64,000 nucleotides of DNA from Novosphingobium sp. CECT 9465. Lineage in GTDB: Bacteria > Pseudomonadota > Alphaproteobacteria > Sphingomonadales > Sphingomonadaceae. Location: contig NZ_CAKLBX010000001.1 in NCBI RefSeq assembly GCF_920987055.1, positions 2,900,501-2,964,500 of the forward strand, given 5' to 3'. The translations under genes were made by a program, and so were the position numbers. Positions within the stretch are counted from its first letter, which is position 1, and every line of letters begins with the position of its first letter. Positions 53,606 to 63,340 of this stretch are shown piece by piece. The notes beneath the pieces were generated by a model. That model was given only the letters and a program-made list of their open reading frames with translations. It was not told the DNA's origin and did no database searches.

Positions 53606-53680
53606 GCCCACCCCGCTGCGACTAGCGTCTCCTGCGGAGCCGCAAGTCTCGCTCCCCTCCCGCATGCGGGAGGGGTTGGG
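53606..53680 (+). repeat. Dispersed palindromic repeat, copy 3
   Basis: GCCCACCCCGCTGCGACTAG, the shared GCAAGTCTCGCTCCCCTCCCGC, then GCGGGAGGGG. Same unit as copies 1 and 2; it lies between the divergent aguA and glnE starts. Confidence 0.78.
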
Positions 53681-53805
53681 CATGCAACGCCGGATCATCA
53701 CGCAGCCGTCCACCAGCAGAAACAAGCTCCGTCCCCTAGCCTAAACACGCACCCCTTTCCATCGCGCTTGATCCCCCTGCCCAACCGGTTCATTCCCCCG
53801 TTGTA

Positions 53806-56484
53806 ATGACCGACCTGCCCCACGCCATATTCCGCGCCCGTGCGCATGCGCCGTTCCTGTCGATGGCGCTGGACCGTCTGCCGCACCTCGAAGAATTGCT
53901 GGCCGCAGGCGAAGTGGAACAAGCCCTCACCCAAGCCAAATCCGCAGGCCACGGCATTGATGACACCGCCGTCGCGCTGCGCCGTGAACGCCTTGCATTG
54001 GCGCTGGTGCTGGCCATTGGCGATCTTGCGCACGCTTTTCCCCTGTCCCGCGTCATCACCGAACTGTCAGACTTTGCCGACCGTTCGCTCGACAGCGCGA
54101 TTGTCGCCGCCATCCGCCGCCGCACACCTGACGCAGAACCAGCCGGGTTCTCCGCCATTGCCCTTGGCAAACATGGCGCGCAGGAACTGAACTACTCTTC
54201 GGATATCGACCCGATCCTGCTCTACGATCCCGAAACCCTGCCCAGGCGCGAACGGGACGATCCTGCCGAAGCCGCCCAGCGCGTGGCCCGCGCGCTGATG
54301 GAGATCATGGCGAACGTCACGGCGGAGGGCTATGTCTTCCGCGTTGACTTGCGCTTGCGCCCCGCGTCCGAGGTAAGCCCGCTGGCGCTGCCGTTTGAAG
54401 CGGCCATAACCCATTACGAATCCAGCGCTTTGGCGTGGGAGCGCGCCGCCTATATCCGCGCCCGTGCCGCTTCGGGCGACATCGCGGCGGGGCAGGCCTT
54501 CCTCGATACGATCCGACCGTTCGTATGGCGGCGCAGCCTCGATTTCGGCGCGATTGCAGAGATCGGCCGCCTGACCAGCCAGATCCGCGATCATTATTCT
54601 ACCGGCCAGGCCATCGGTCCGGGATATGATCTGAAACGCGGGCGCGGCGGGATTCGCGAAGTGGAATTTTTCGCCCAAACGCATCAGCTTATTCATGGCG
54701 GCCGCAACCCTGCATTGCGGCTGCGCGGGACACGCGCTTCGCTGGATGCGCTGGCGGACGCGGGGATCATCACGGCGGAAGACGCGCAAGTCATGGGCGA
54801 CAGCTATGACCGCCTGCGCACACTGGAACATCGGTTGCAGATGGTATCTGACCAGCAGACCCATTCGCTGCCGACCGACCCCGCTGCGCTGGATGGCGTT
54901 GCCCGGCTGGACGGGCAGCCCGATGGCGCGGCGCTGGTGCGCGAACTGGCCGGAATCTCCGACGTGGTAGGCCGACGTTTCGACGCCCTGATAGAAACTT
55001 ACGCCCCGACCGGCGCGGTGAAGGTGGACGCGTCGCCCGTGGCCGACGCATTGTCAGCCCGGATTGCCGCGTGGGAGGGTGGACAGTACCGTTGCCTGCG
55101 CTCTGCCGAAGCGCGCGAGGCCTTTGCCCGCATCCGTCCGCAATTGTTGCGCGCGCTGGCCGAAGCGCCCGATCCCGACCGCGCGCTGCTGCGCTGGGAG
55201 CAATTGCTCGCCGGACTTCCCAGCGCGATCAACGTGTTCCGTCTGCTCGAAGCGCGGCCCGGCCTGCTCGCAGTGGTCATGCGTGTACTTGCCCATGCGC
55301 CCACTCTGGCTGACGAACTCGCCCGCCGCGCCGATTTGCTCGACACCCTGATCGATCGTTCCGCTTTCGATTTGCCCGGCAGCGTCGCGGAGATTGCCGC
55401 CGAACTTTCGCGGGGCGAGGCGGGTGACGATTACCAGCGCCTGCTCGATACCGTGCGTGTGCGCGTGGGCGAAATGCGCTTTGCCCTGGGCGTTCAGCTT
55501 GTCGAGGGGCAGATGGGGGCGAAAGGACGTGATCCTCTCGAAGTCGCGGCTGCCCTTTCACGCGTAGCGGAAGCTGCCATCGAGGTGCTGGGCCGTGCCG
55601 CTATAGAGGAATTTCGCCAGAGCCACGGCGTCGTGCCCGGCAGCGATCTTGCCATTCTCGGCCTTGGCCGGCTGGGCGGCGCGTCGCTTACCCACGCCTC
55701 CGATCTTGACCTGATCTTCCTGTTCAGCGGCGATCATGCCGCCGAATCCGATGGGCGCCGTCCCTTGGGTGCGACCTTGTACTACAATCGCCTGGCACAG
55801 CGCGTAATCGCCGCGCTGTCGGTTCCGACGGCCGCGGGCGCGCTGTTCGAAGTGGATACCCGGCTGCGGCCTTCGGGCGCGCAAGGGCCTATTTCGGTGA
55901 GTTTCGACAGCTTCGAACGCTACCAGCGCGAAGAGGCCTGGACGTGGGAGCACATGGCCCTGTGCCGCGCCCGCCCGCTGTTCGGGACGCCTGATGACCG
56001 CGACCAGCTTTGCACGACCATCAAGCAAGTGATTGATCGCGAACGTGATCCTGTCCAGCTGCGGGCCGATGTGCTGGAAATGCGCGCGACCATGGCCGGG
56101 CACAAACCGCCAAAGGGTCCGCTGGATGTGAAGCTGGCGCGCGGGGGGCTGGTGGATATCGAATTCATGGTCCACTTCCTACAATTGCGCGATCATGTGG
56201 CGCGCACACCAGACTTGGGCGAGGCCATATCCACGCTTGAAAATGCAGGACTTTTGCCGCCGGGCATCCGTGCGGCGCACGATCTGATGGCGCGGTTGCT
56301 GGTCGTCGTCCGCCTGGTTGCCCCTGATGGCATGTTCCCGCCTGAGGCGAGCCGGAGCATCGTGGCGCTGGCATGCGGGCTGGAAAGCTGGGACCTGCTG
56401 CTGGACGCGGTGTTGCAGGTGCGGCGCGCGGTTGCTGCTGCGTGGCACCGGGTGTTTGAAATGGCATTGGAGATTGAAGAATGA
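53806..56484 (+). CDS. glnE: Bifunctional glutamine synthetase adenylyltransferase/deadenylase
   Basis: An 892-residue protein that adds and removes AMP on glutamine synthetase in response to nitrogen. Both nucleotidyltransferase halves keep their metal Asp pairs: ELNYSSDIDPILLYD (deadenylase side) and THASDLDLIFLF (adenylylase side). GRGGIREVEFFAQ and ARGGLVDIEFMVH are the conserved follow-up motifs. It overlaps the peroxiredoxin gene by 4 bases. Confidence 0.95.
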   Translation: MTDLPHAIFRARAHAPFLSMALDRLPHLEELLAAGEVEQALTQAKSAGHGIDDTAVALRRERLALALVLAIGDLAHAFPLSRVITELSDFADRSLDSAIVAAIRRRTPDAEPAGFSAIALGKHGAQELNYSSDIDPILLYDPETLPRRERDDPAEAAQRVARALMEIMANVTAEGYVFRVDLRLRPASEVSPLALPFEAAITHYESSALAWERAAYIRARAASGDIAAGQAFLDTIRPFVWRRSLDFGAIAEIGRLTSQIRDHYSTGQAIGPGYDLKRGRGGIREVEFFAQTHQLIHGGRNPALRLRGTRASLDALADAGIITAEDAQVMGDSYDRLRTLEHRLQMVSDQQTHSLPTDPAALDGVARLDGQPDGAALVRELAGISDVVGRRFDALIETYAPTGAVKVDASPVADALSARIAAWEGGQYRCLRSAEAREAFARIRPQLLRALAEAPDPDRALLRWEQLLAGLPSAINVFRLLEARPGLLAVVMRVLAHAPTLADELARRADLLDTLIDRSAFDLPGSVAEIAAELSRGEAGDDYQRLLDTVRVRVGEMRFALGVQLVEGQMGAKGRDPLEVAAALSRVAEAAIEVLGRAAIEEFRQSHGVVPGSDLAILGLGRLGGASLTHASDLDLIFLFSGDHAAESDGRRPLGATLYYNRLAQRVIAALSVPTAAGALFEVDTRLRPSGAQGPISVSFDSFERYQREEAWTWEHMALCRARPLFGTPDDRDQLCTTIKQVIDRERDPVQLRADVLEMRATMAGHKPPKGPLDVKLARGGLVDIEFMVHFLQLRDHVARTPDLGEAISTLENAGLLPPGIRAAHDLMARLLVVVRLVAPDGMFPPEASRSIVALACGLESWDLLLDAVLQVRRAVAAAWHRVFEMALEIEE

Positions 56485-56951
56485 GCGAGCGACTTGGGGT
56501 GGGCGATGCGTTTCCCGATATTGCGATGACCGCGCCCGATGGGGGCACGGTCAAGGCTTCGGATTTTGCCGGGAAAAAGCTGGTGGTGTTCTTCTATCCC
56601 AAAGATGACACGCCCGGTTGCACCACCGAGAACAAGGACTTTTCAGACCTTTTCGGTGATTTTCAAGCGTCAGGCATCGCAGTGCTGGGGGTGAGCAAGG
56701 ACCCGCCAAAGAAGCATGTGAAATTCGCGGAGAAGCATGGACTTGTCGCACCGCTGGCCAGCGATGCCGAAGCAGGCGGGGTGTCCGATGCGCTGGGCAT
56801 CTGGACCGAGAAATCGATGTACGGGCGCACCTATATGGGCATGGAGCGCACGACTTATCTTGTTGACGAAGCTGGAAAGATCGCCCGCATCTGGAACAAG
56901 GTGAAGGTCAAGGGCCACGCCGAGGAAGTGCTGGCGGCTGCACGGGGATAA
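56481..56951 (+). CDS. bcp: Bcp/PrxQ-type peroxiredoxin
   Basis: A 156-residue thiol peroxidase. The peroxidatic Cys47 is in KDDTPGCTTEN. No other Cys is present, so the resolving Cys five residues on (present in the classical E. coli type) is missing; it would act as a 1-Cys enzyme. The start overlaps the glnE stop (ATGA). Confidence 0.92.
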   Translation: MSERLGVGDAFPDIAMTAPDGGTVKASDFAGKKLVVFFYPKDDTPGCTTENKDFSDLFGDFQASGIAVLGVSKDPPKKHVKFAEKHGLVAPLASDAEAGGVSDALGIWTEKSMYGRTYMGMERTTYLVDEAGKIARIWNKVKVKGHAEEVLAAARG

Positions 56952-56955
56952 TGGC

Positions 56956-57741
56956 GTGAATTCCGTGTCAGGCAGCATCCGAAACGCGATGCTGACCGGC
57001 GATCCCCATGAAAAAGTCATGGCAACGCGCAAGACCTTTCGCAGGTGGCGCGGCGGGCAGTTGGACTTCGCGTTCGACTGTCCGATGCCCGCCGTGCCTG
57101 CCCGCCCTGACGCGCCGCAACTGCTTCATCCCGGCGCGATGCCGAAGCGCGGGAAGGGTTCCGAACATGGACGGCTCGCGCTCATCCACGCGCTGGCGCA
57201 TATCGAATTCGTGGCGATCGATCTGGCGCTGGATGCCGCCGGGAGGTTCGGTGCGGAAATGGGGCGGCAGTTCGTGGACGACTGGCTGGGCGTGGCGGCG
57301 GATGAAGCGATGCATTTCGCGCTGCTGGCGCGGCGGTTGCGAACGCTGGGCAGTTTCTACGGGGCGATGCCCGCGCATGTCGGTTTGTGGGATGCCGCGC
57401 GCGATACAGCGCATGACGTGGCGGCGCGGCTGGCGGTGGTGCCGATGGTGCTGGAAGCGCGCGGGCTGGACGTGACCCCCGCAACCATCGTGCGGTTTGC
57501 CGCAGCGGGCGACGAGCGCACCGCTCGTATCCTGCAAAGAATCCTTGACGACGAAATTCGGCATGTGCGCTTCGGCACAAAGCATTTCGTTGATCTGTGC
57601 CAAAGACGCGGAGAATCACCCCCCGCCTACTGGGAAACCCTCGTCACGCAGCATTTTCACGGGGCCGTTAAGCCACCGTTCAACGACTCGGCGCGTCATC
57701 AAGCCGGTCTGTCGCGCGAATTCATGGCAGGGGTTGCCTAA
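56956..57741 (+). CDS. DUF455 ferritin-like protein
   Basis: A 261-residue protein starting with GTG, 4 bases after the peroxiredoxin. Metal-ligand helices are visible: ALAHIEFVAIDLALDA, AADEAMHFALLARRL and LDDEIRHVRFGTKHF. DUF455 members are predicted di-iron ferritin-like oxidoreductases of unknown substrate. Linked to the peroxiredoxin, a redox role is plausible. Confidence 0.87.
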   Translation: MNSVSGSIRNAMLTGDPHEKVMATRKTFRRWRGGQLDFAFDCPMPAVPARPDAPQLLHPGAMPKRGKGSEHGRLALIHALAHIEFVAIDLALDAAGRFGAEMGRQFVDDWLGVAADEAMHFALLARRLRTLGSFYGAMPAHVGLWDAARDTAHDVAARLAVVPMVLEARGLDVTPATIVRFAAAGDERTARILQRILDDEIRHVRFGTKHFVDLCQRRGESPPAYWETLVTQHFHGAVKPPFNDSARHQAGLSREFMAGVA

Positions 57742-57934
57742 GCGCAACACCCTCCTCTACCCCCAATTCACGAGATGGCGGGGGGTTCCGACCAACTCTG
57801 AAATATCCCAAGGCGGCAGGCACTTTCCCTGTTTGTCGCCAACCAACGGGTTCGCACTGGGGGTCAGCGCGCACCGAACTCAAGGCCGAAATGGCCGGGT
57901 TTGGAACGCAGATAAAAAGGTCGTACGGGTCTCA

Positions 57935-58648
57935 ATGTTGTTCAACAGCAAAACCTTCAAGACTGCTCTCGGTGCCTTTGCAACCGTTGCCTTCTTCTCT
58001 TCCGCCGCTCCAGCGCTTGCCAACAGCGCCGCTTCCGCAGACATCGCCGCCCCGCTTCGCGCCGCCGAAGCTGCCAAGGCTGGTGTATCGGCCGATCGTG
58101 GTGACGAAGAATTCCGCCGTCTGTTCGCAAGCTGGCAACAACTGGACAACGGCATCCTGCCATCGGCCAAGCCGACGACGATCCGCCGCGCAGGCGTTTC
58201 GATCCCGTCGCTGGCTCCGGTGACCGTGGCACACCTTTCCAGCGGTTACGGCATGCGCAATCACCCGGTTCTGGGCGGTCGCCGCGCGCACAAGGGCATC
58301 GACCTTGCCGCCAGCACCGGCACCCCGATCCGCGCTAGCGCCGATGGCGTTGTCGAAAAGGCCGACTGGTTCGGCGGTTACGGCCTGTTCGTCCAGCTCG
58401 ATCATGGCGGCGCGATGGAAACCCGTTACGGCCACATGTCGCGCGTGGCGGTTGCCGAAGGGCAGCAGGTCCGCAAGGGCGACGTGATCGGCTATGTCGG
58501 ATCGACCGGCCGCTCGACCGGCCCGCACCTGCACTATGAAGTCCGCGTTGCCGGTGAAGCGGTCAACCCGGTTCCCTACATGCAGGCCAACGCCGACAAG
58601 CTTTACGCAAGCAACAACCAGGCCGAAGGACGCGGCGGTCCAGAATAA
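57935..58648 (+). CDS. Secreted M23-family (LytM) peptidase
   Basis: A 237-residue exported protein. The start at 57935 gives a signal peptide (MLFNSKTFKTALGAFATVAFF...ALANS). The M23 zinc-peptidase domain is complete: SSGYGMRNHPVLGGRRAHKGIDLA (first His and Asp ligands), YGHMS and GPHLHYEV (HxH). It likely cuts or remodels peptidoglycan cross-bridges at the cell surface. A strong terminator follows. Confidence 0.93.
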   Translation: MLFNSKTFKTALGAFATVAFFSSAAPALANSAASADIAAPLRAAEAAKAGVSADRGDEEFRRLFASWQQLDNGILPSAKPTTIRRAGVSIPSLAPVTVAHLSSGYGMRNHPVLGGRRAHKGIDLAASTGTPIRASADGVVEKADWFGGYGLFVQLDHGGAMETRYGHMSRVAVAEGQQVRKGDVIGYVGSTGRSTGPHLHYEVRVAGEAVNPVPYMQANADKLYASNNQAEGRGGPE

Positions 58649-58687
58649 GCCGCCCCGGCATCATTTGCATCTTGGAGAGGATGCGGA

Positions 58688-58716
58688 AAAGGGCGCCGGT
58701 GACGGCGCCCTTTTCT
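58688..58716 (+). terminator. Rho-independent terminator
   Basis: AAAAGGGCGCCG and CGGCGCCCTTTT form a near-perfect stem with a GTGA loop and a following T-rich TTTTCTT. It closes the M23 gene and marks the start of accessory DNA. The next 280 bases to 58995 have no gene I can support strongly. Confidence 0.85.
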
Positions 58717-58995
58717 TATGTGGTGGGTTTACGCTAATCGTAGACTTGTAACAAATCACAACCAGTTATTGACGCTGGTCATTCCCCGACAGCAGTTGGG
58801 ACATTGCCGTCGTTCTGTCGCGACGTGTTCAACGGCAACTTTTTGCCAAAAGGCGACGCTCAATGCTCGCTGGACTGGCCACGCACAGGGGCTGCAATAG
58901 GGCTGGCAGCGGACTAGTGGCTTTTGGACAAGAATTTCTGAATGCAGTCGATCAAAGGATCGTCTGTTTGAGGATTCGTGGTAGGGATCTCTGTC

Positions 58996-59616
58996 ATGCC
59001 GGTCTATTTCATTCACCAGATCAGCACGGGTGAGCCACGCCTTAAGATAGGGCGTGCCAAGGATATTTGCCGGCGCCGAGACATATTACAGACCGGAAAT
59101 CCTGAAACTCTCGTTTTGGTCGGCTGGATCAATACAAATGCAGAGAGCGCACTCGAAGCGCAGCTGCACCGGAAATATAGCGCGCGGCGCACCGCCGGAG
59201 AGTGGTTTCGGCTCGAGCCCGCGGAGATTCTGGAAGACCTTAAATGGGCTGGCAGCAACGGCTTCGTCGCCCGCAATGCCGATGCCTTCGAGATTGTCGC
59301 TCATGACCGCGACGCGCTCCCCGAGCATCTGGGCGTGTGGGAATGGTCGGACCTCGAGCTCGACGAATGCTGTCCCTTCTGCGGCTCGCTATGCGGCATG
59401 CATTTCCAGGAGGCCTCGCAAGCCTATTATTGCATCAGCTGTAGGCGGCTCAGCGACTTTGCCGAGCAGGTTCCCGACTTCGACTGCGAGGAAGACTATC
59501 TCGCCTGGAAGGCCGACAATCCCGAGCCGTTGCCGACCGGCATGGACCGCTTCGTCATCCTCGGCCCATCGCCCGACTTTCCCGAACATCTGCAGCGCAA
59601 CCGGCGCCTGCGCTAG
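58996..59616 (+). CDS. GIY-YIG/T5orf172-type protein with zinc ribbon
   Basis: A 206-residue protein. The N-terminal half is a GIY-YIG nuclease-like fold of the T5orf172/Mug113 type: VYFIHQ, LKIGRAKDICRRRDILQTGNPETLVLVGWI and ESALEAQLHRKYSARRTAGEWFRL with the Arg and Glu positions. A Cys4 zinc ribbon (CPFCGSLC...YYCISC) sits at about residues 124-150. Such proteins cut or bind DNA in mobile elements and defence islands. It lies next to ietAS. Confidence 0.75.
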   Translation: MPVYFIHQISTGEPRLKIGRAKDICRRRDILQTGNPETLVLVGWINTNAESALEAQLHRKYSARRTAGEWFRLEPAEILEDLKWAGSNGFVARNADAFEIVAHDRDALPEHLGVWEWSDLELDECCPFCGSLCGMHFQEASQAYYCISCRRLSDFAEQVPDFDCEEDYLAWKADNPEPLPTGMDRFVILGPSPDFPEHLQRNRRLR

Positions 59617-59864
59617 CTGCCCCTTGGCGCATCGAGGCCGCGCTTGTGCCTGCAGTCGGTCGCCCCATGGTTCCGGCTACCAGCCGGCGCGGCAAGGCTG
59701 GCCGATCGTCTCTCGTTGTTGAACGCGTTGTCATAGCGCCGGAAAGAGGATAGATCGCGATACGACTTGGGGGCAGTCGAGCTAAAGCGCGTCTTCCGAG
59801 CGTTGCCGCAACAGACAGCGCGAGTGGAAAACATGGTGTACCAGAGCGATTCGAGTTCGGAACA
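59617..59864. other. Gap upstream of the AAA ATPase gene
   Basis: These 248 bases separate the GIY-YIG gene from the IetA-like gene and probably carry the promoter of the AAA/protease operon. I see no gene, terminator or repeat that I can support. Confidence 0.35.
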
Positions 59865-60839
59865 ATGACTAAGGCCACGCATATCGTCGCCTTGCTCCAA
59901 AGTCATTTCGACGGGGACGATGAGCATTTCATGACGGTCGCCATGCAGGCGGCCGCTAATGAGGCGCGCCTGGGCCACGGCAAGGTCGCGCAGCAGTTGC
60001 GCGACATGGTCGACGAGGCGCGCGCGCGCAAAAAGATCAAAGGCCGCGCGGTGCCGATGGTTCAGCCGCGCGGCGAGCTCGCCAATCTGGTCGCGGCCAA
60101 ATATGTCGACACCCGGATCTCGAGCATGGTCCTGCCCGACCATCTTCGCGATCGTCTCGAGCGCGTGATCCTCGAACAGCGCCAGGCCTTTCGGCTGCGT
60201 CAGCATGGCCTGCAGCCGCGCCGCAAGCTGCTGCTGATTGGTCCTCCGGGCGCGGGCAAGACCATGACCGCAGCCGCCATGGCCGGCGAGCTTAAGCTCC
60301 CGCTCTTCTCGGTGCTGCTCGACGGTCTCCTGACCAAGTTCATGGGCGAGACCGCCTCGAAGCTGCGCGCAGTCTTCTCGGCCATGGTCGAGACGCGCGG
60401 CGTCTATTTCTTCGACGAGTTCGATGCGATCGGCGCGCGGCGCAGCGAGCGCAACGATGTTGGCGAGATCCGCCGCGTGCTCAACTCCTTCCTCCAATTT
60501 CTAGAGGAGGACGACAGTGAAGGTCTCATTGTCGCCGCGACGAACCATCCCGAGCTGCTCGACCCGGCCCTGTTCCGCCGGTTCGACGACGTGATCGAAT
60601 ATGCCCTGCCGAGCGCCGATGTGGCCCGCGCCATCCTCGAGGGGCGCTTGTCCACCTTCGACACCGGATCGCTCGAATGGGACCGGGCGACAAAGGAGAT
60701 CGAGGGCTTGAGCCAAGCCGATCTCTCCAGGATCGCCGACGAGGCAGCCAAGCGCACGCTGCTAGGCGGACGCGAAAGCGTCGAGACCGATGATCTTCTG
60801 GCCGCCATCGCGGAGCGCAAGGCGGCGGCGCGTCGGTAA
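59865..60839 (+). CDS. ietA: AAA ATPase of an IetAS-type system
   Basis: A 324-residue AAA+ ATPase. Walker A is GPPGAGKT (residues 126-133), Walker B YFFDEFDAI near 183, sensor 1 VAATNHPELLDPALFRRFDD. It ends 2 bases before a subtilisin-like protease gene. This gene pair matches ietA-ietS first described on the Agrobacterium Ti plasmid, where the ATPase counteracts the protease toxin, and later found to defend against phage. Confidence 0.85.
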   Translation: MTKATHIVALLQSHFDGDDEHFMTVAMQAAANEARLGHGKVAQQLRDMVDEARARKKIKGRAVPMVQPRGELANLVAAKYVDTRISSMVLPDHLRDRLERVILEQRQAFRLRQHGLQPRRKLLLIGPPGAGKTMTAAAMAGELKLPLFSVLLDGLLTKFMGETASKLRAVFSAMVETRGVYFFDEFDAIGARRSERNDVGEIRRVLNSFLQFLEEDDSEGLIVAATNHPELLDPALFRRFDDVIEYALPSADVARAILEGRLSTFDTGSLEWDRATKEIEGLSQADLSRIADEAAKRTLLGGRESVETDDLLAAIAERKAAARR

Positions 60840-60841
60840 CG

Positions 60842-63340
60842 ATGGCAGACGAGGACGCGCGGCCGCACCCGCATATCTATCTCCGGTCCAACGGTGCACG
60901 CCAGGGCTACACCGCCCATCAGGGCGGCGGAGATGGCGGTGGCGGTCCGCCGCAGCGCAACCGGGCCGATCACGCCAATGCCTTGACCCAGGCCCTGACC
61001 CAGGTCGTGCAGCAGGGCGAGACGATCCTCGCCAATCGCGAAGCCAATGTCGCTGCCGGCACCAAGGGTTTCTACATCGAATTTACGCTGCCTGAAGCCC
61101 AGGCCGACATCGTCGACAAGCTGGAGAACCGGCGCGGCAAGTTTCCGATTGAGCTGGTCAATGTCCGCGCCGCCGACGCCGGCCAGGTCTTCGCGACCGT
61201 CTTCGTCCCCGAGAAGCAGAAGGACTATTATCTCAAGAAGGTCGCTGCCTACCGCGATGAGGACAGCGTCAAAGAGAAGATCCGCGAAGACGGCACGGTC
61301 GAGGAGGTTCGCAAGCCAAAGAACCAGCTGCTCGTCGCATCGATCGAAACGGCCCGCCTCGCGGTCGCGCGGTCATTCTACACCGACCAGCCCGATCTTT
61401 TCCCCGCTCCGGGCCAGGCGGCATGGTGGGAAATCTGGCTCCGCAAAGGAACGCGGCCCGCCTTCGACACCGCGGCGCTGGCTCTGGAGCTTGGCGTGCG
61501 CGAGCACAGTCTGGAGTTCGCCGAACGCGAGGTCGTGATCGCGCGCAGCACGCCCGAGCAGCTCGGGCGCGTTGTCGCCCACACCGACAGCGTCGCCGAA
61601 ATCCGCCTCGCACGCGATACGCCGTCCTTCTTCATGGTCATGCATGGCGCGGAACAACGGGCCTGGAGCGCCGATCTCGCCGGACGGCTCGTCCCTTGCG
61701 CCGACGACGCCCCGGCGGTCTGCCTACTCGATTCCGGGACGACCATGGGCCACGCCCTCATCGCTCCTTATCTCAACGCTGCGGACCAGCAGGCCTTCGC
61801 CGCCGGATGGAGTGTCGAGGATTCTAGCAATCAAGTCCATGGCGGGCACGGCACGCAGATGTCCGGGACGGCGCTCTACGGCGACCTCATGGAGGTGCTC
61901 GATGGCAATGGCCCGGTGGAGGTTCGCCACCGCCTGGAATCGGTCAAGATCCTGCCCGACCACGGTGCTAACGATCCTGATCTCTACGGCGCCATCACCG
62001 CCCAATCGATCGCGCGGGCCGAGATCGTCGCTCCCAACCGCCCGCGTGCCATCTGCCTCGCCATTACGAGCTTTGGCGATCATTGGCGCGGACGCCCCTC
62101 CTCCTGGTCGGCCAAGCTCGACGCCATCACCTTCGGGCGCGACGAGGTCCAGCGTTTCATGGCTGTCGCCGCAGGCAATATTGGAGGCCAGATCGTCGCA
62201 GCGGACTATCCCACCCGCAACGACACCATGCCGATCGAAAACCCGGCCCAAGCCTGGAATGTGCTGACCGTCGGCGCCTTCACCGAGCGCACCGTCATCA
62301 CAGATCCCGCCTTTGCCGGATGGAGTGCGCTCGGCCTTGCCGGCGACATCATGCCGCGCAGCCGTACCTCGGTGAGCTGGCACCGCGAATGGCCTTTTAA
62401 GCCGGACGTTGTCTTCGAAGGCGGCAATATCGGTCATGACCCTGCCACCGGGAACGGCGATCATGTCGATGATCTTGCCCTGCTCACCACCTATCGCATT
62501 ACCGCCGAGCGCCCGTTCACGACGACCGGGGACACGAGCGCGGCGACGGCGCTCGCGGCCCGGATGGGCGCGCAGATCCTGGCGGAGAAGCCAGCACTGT
62601 GGCCGGAGACCGTGCGCGGCCTCATCGTCCATTCAGCTGAATGGACTCCGGCGATGCGTGCGAACCAAGGCGCGATCGGCAAACCCGCCCTGCTACGCCG
62701 TTATGGGTTCGGCGTCCCTTCACTAGCAAGAGCGCTGGGCAGCCTCGACCACGACGTGACGATCGTCGCCGAGGAGATGCTCGTCCCATTCAAGATGAAG
62801 AGCGGCAAGGCGGTCACTGACGAACTCGCCGTCCATGCTCTGCCTTGGCCGCGCGAGACGCTGCTGGCGCTCGGCGAAGCGCAGGTCCAACTGCGGATCA
62901 CACTCAGCTATTTCATCGAACCCAATCCTGGTGAGCGGGGCCTGTCGCGCCGCCATGTCTATGCCAGCCACGGCCTTCGCTTCGACCTCAAACATGCCGA
63001 CGAACAGCTCGACGTGTTCTTGCGTCGACGCACCTCGGAAGCCGGAGCACGGCCGCCGGCGCGCACCGCGCCGGACACCGGCTGGACCGTCGGTCCCCAG
63101 CTGCGCAGCCGCGGCTCGCTTCATGCCGATATCTGGGAAGGCATGGCGACCGAACTCGCCGCCCGCGATGCGATCATCGTCTATCCGACCGGGGGCTGGT
63201 GGCGCGAGAACGTCGCCCAGGGACATGTCGGTGAAGCGGTGCGATACAGCCTGATCGCCAGCATTAGGGCCGCTCCAGGAGCGGAGCTATATGCTGAGGT
63301 CAAGGCGCAAATCGTCCCCGAAGTTATTATCGAAGCGTAG
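60842..63340 (+). CDS. ietS: Subtilisin-like serine protease of an IetAS-type system
   Basis: An 832-residue S8 protease. The catalytic triad is intact: Asp297 in CLLDSGTTMGHAL, His336 in GGHGTQMSGTALYG and Ser566 in TGDTSAATALAA. The long N-terminal region (about residues 1-290) is not a signal peptide or typical prodomain, and the protein has no membrane segment, so it acts in the cytoplasm. In ietAS the protease is the toxic effector held back by the ATPase. Confidence 0.87.
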   Translation: MADEDARPHPHIYLRSNGARQGYTAHQGGGDGGGGPPQRNRADHANALTQALTQVVQQGETILANREANVAAGTKGFYIEFTLPEAQADIVDKLENRRGKFPIELVNVRAADAGQVFATVFVPEKQKDYYLKKVAAYRDEDSVKEKIREDGTVEEVRKPKNQLLVASIETARLAVARSFYTDQPDLFPAPGQAAWWEIWLRKGTRPAFDTAALALELGVREHSLEFAEREVVIARSTPEQLGRVVAHTDSVAEIRLARDTPSFFMVMHGAEQRAWSADLAGRLVPCADDAPAVCLLDSGTTMGHALIAPYLNAADQQAFAAGWSVEDSSNQVHGGHGTQMSGTALYGDLMEVLDGNGPVEVRHRLESVKILPDHGANDPDLYGAITAQSIARAEIVAPNRPRAICLAITSFGDHWRGRPSSWSAKLDAITFGRDEVQRFMAVAAGNIGGQIVAADYPTRNDTMPIENPAQAWNVLTVGAFTERTVITDPAFAGWSALGLAGDIMPRSRTSVSWHREWPFKPDVVFEGGNIGHDPATGNGDHVDDLALLTTYRITAERPFTTTGDTSAATALAARMGAQILAEKPALWPETVRGLIVHSAEWTPAMRANQGAIGKPALLRRYGFGVPSLARALGSLDHDVTIVAEEMLVPFKMKSGKAVTDELAVHALPWPRETLLALGEAQVQLRITLSYFIEPNPGERGLSRRHVYASHGLRFDLKHADEQLDVFLRRRTSEAGARPPARTAPDTGWTVGPQLRSRGSLHADIWEGMATELAARDAIIVYPTGGWWRENVAQGHVGEAVRYSLIASIRAAPGAELYAEVKAQIVPEVIIEA

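Noticed and set aside
58756..59016. 86-codon minus-strand frame with two Cys groups
   Set aside because: It overlaps the start of the GIY-YIG gene, no family is recognised and no good ribosome site is seen; it may be real but is not supported enough.
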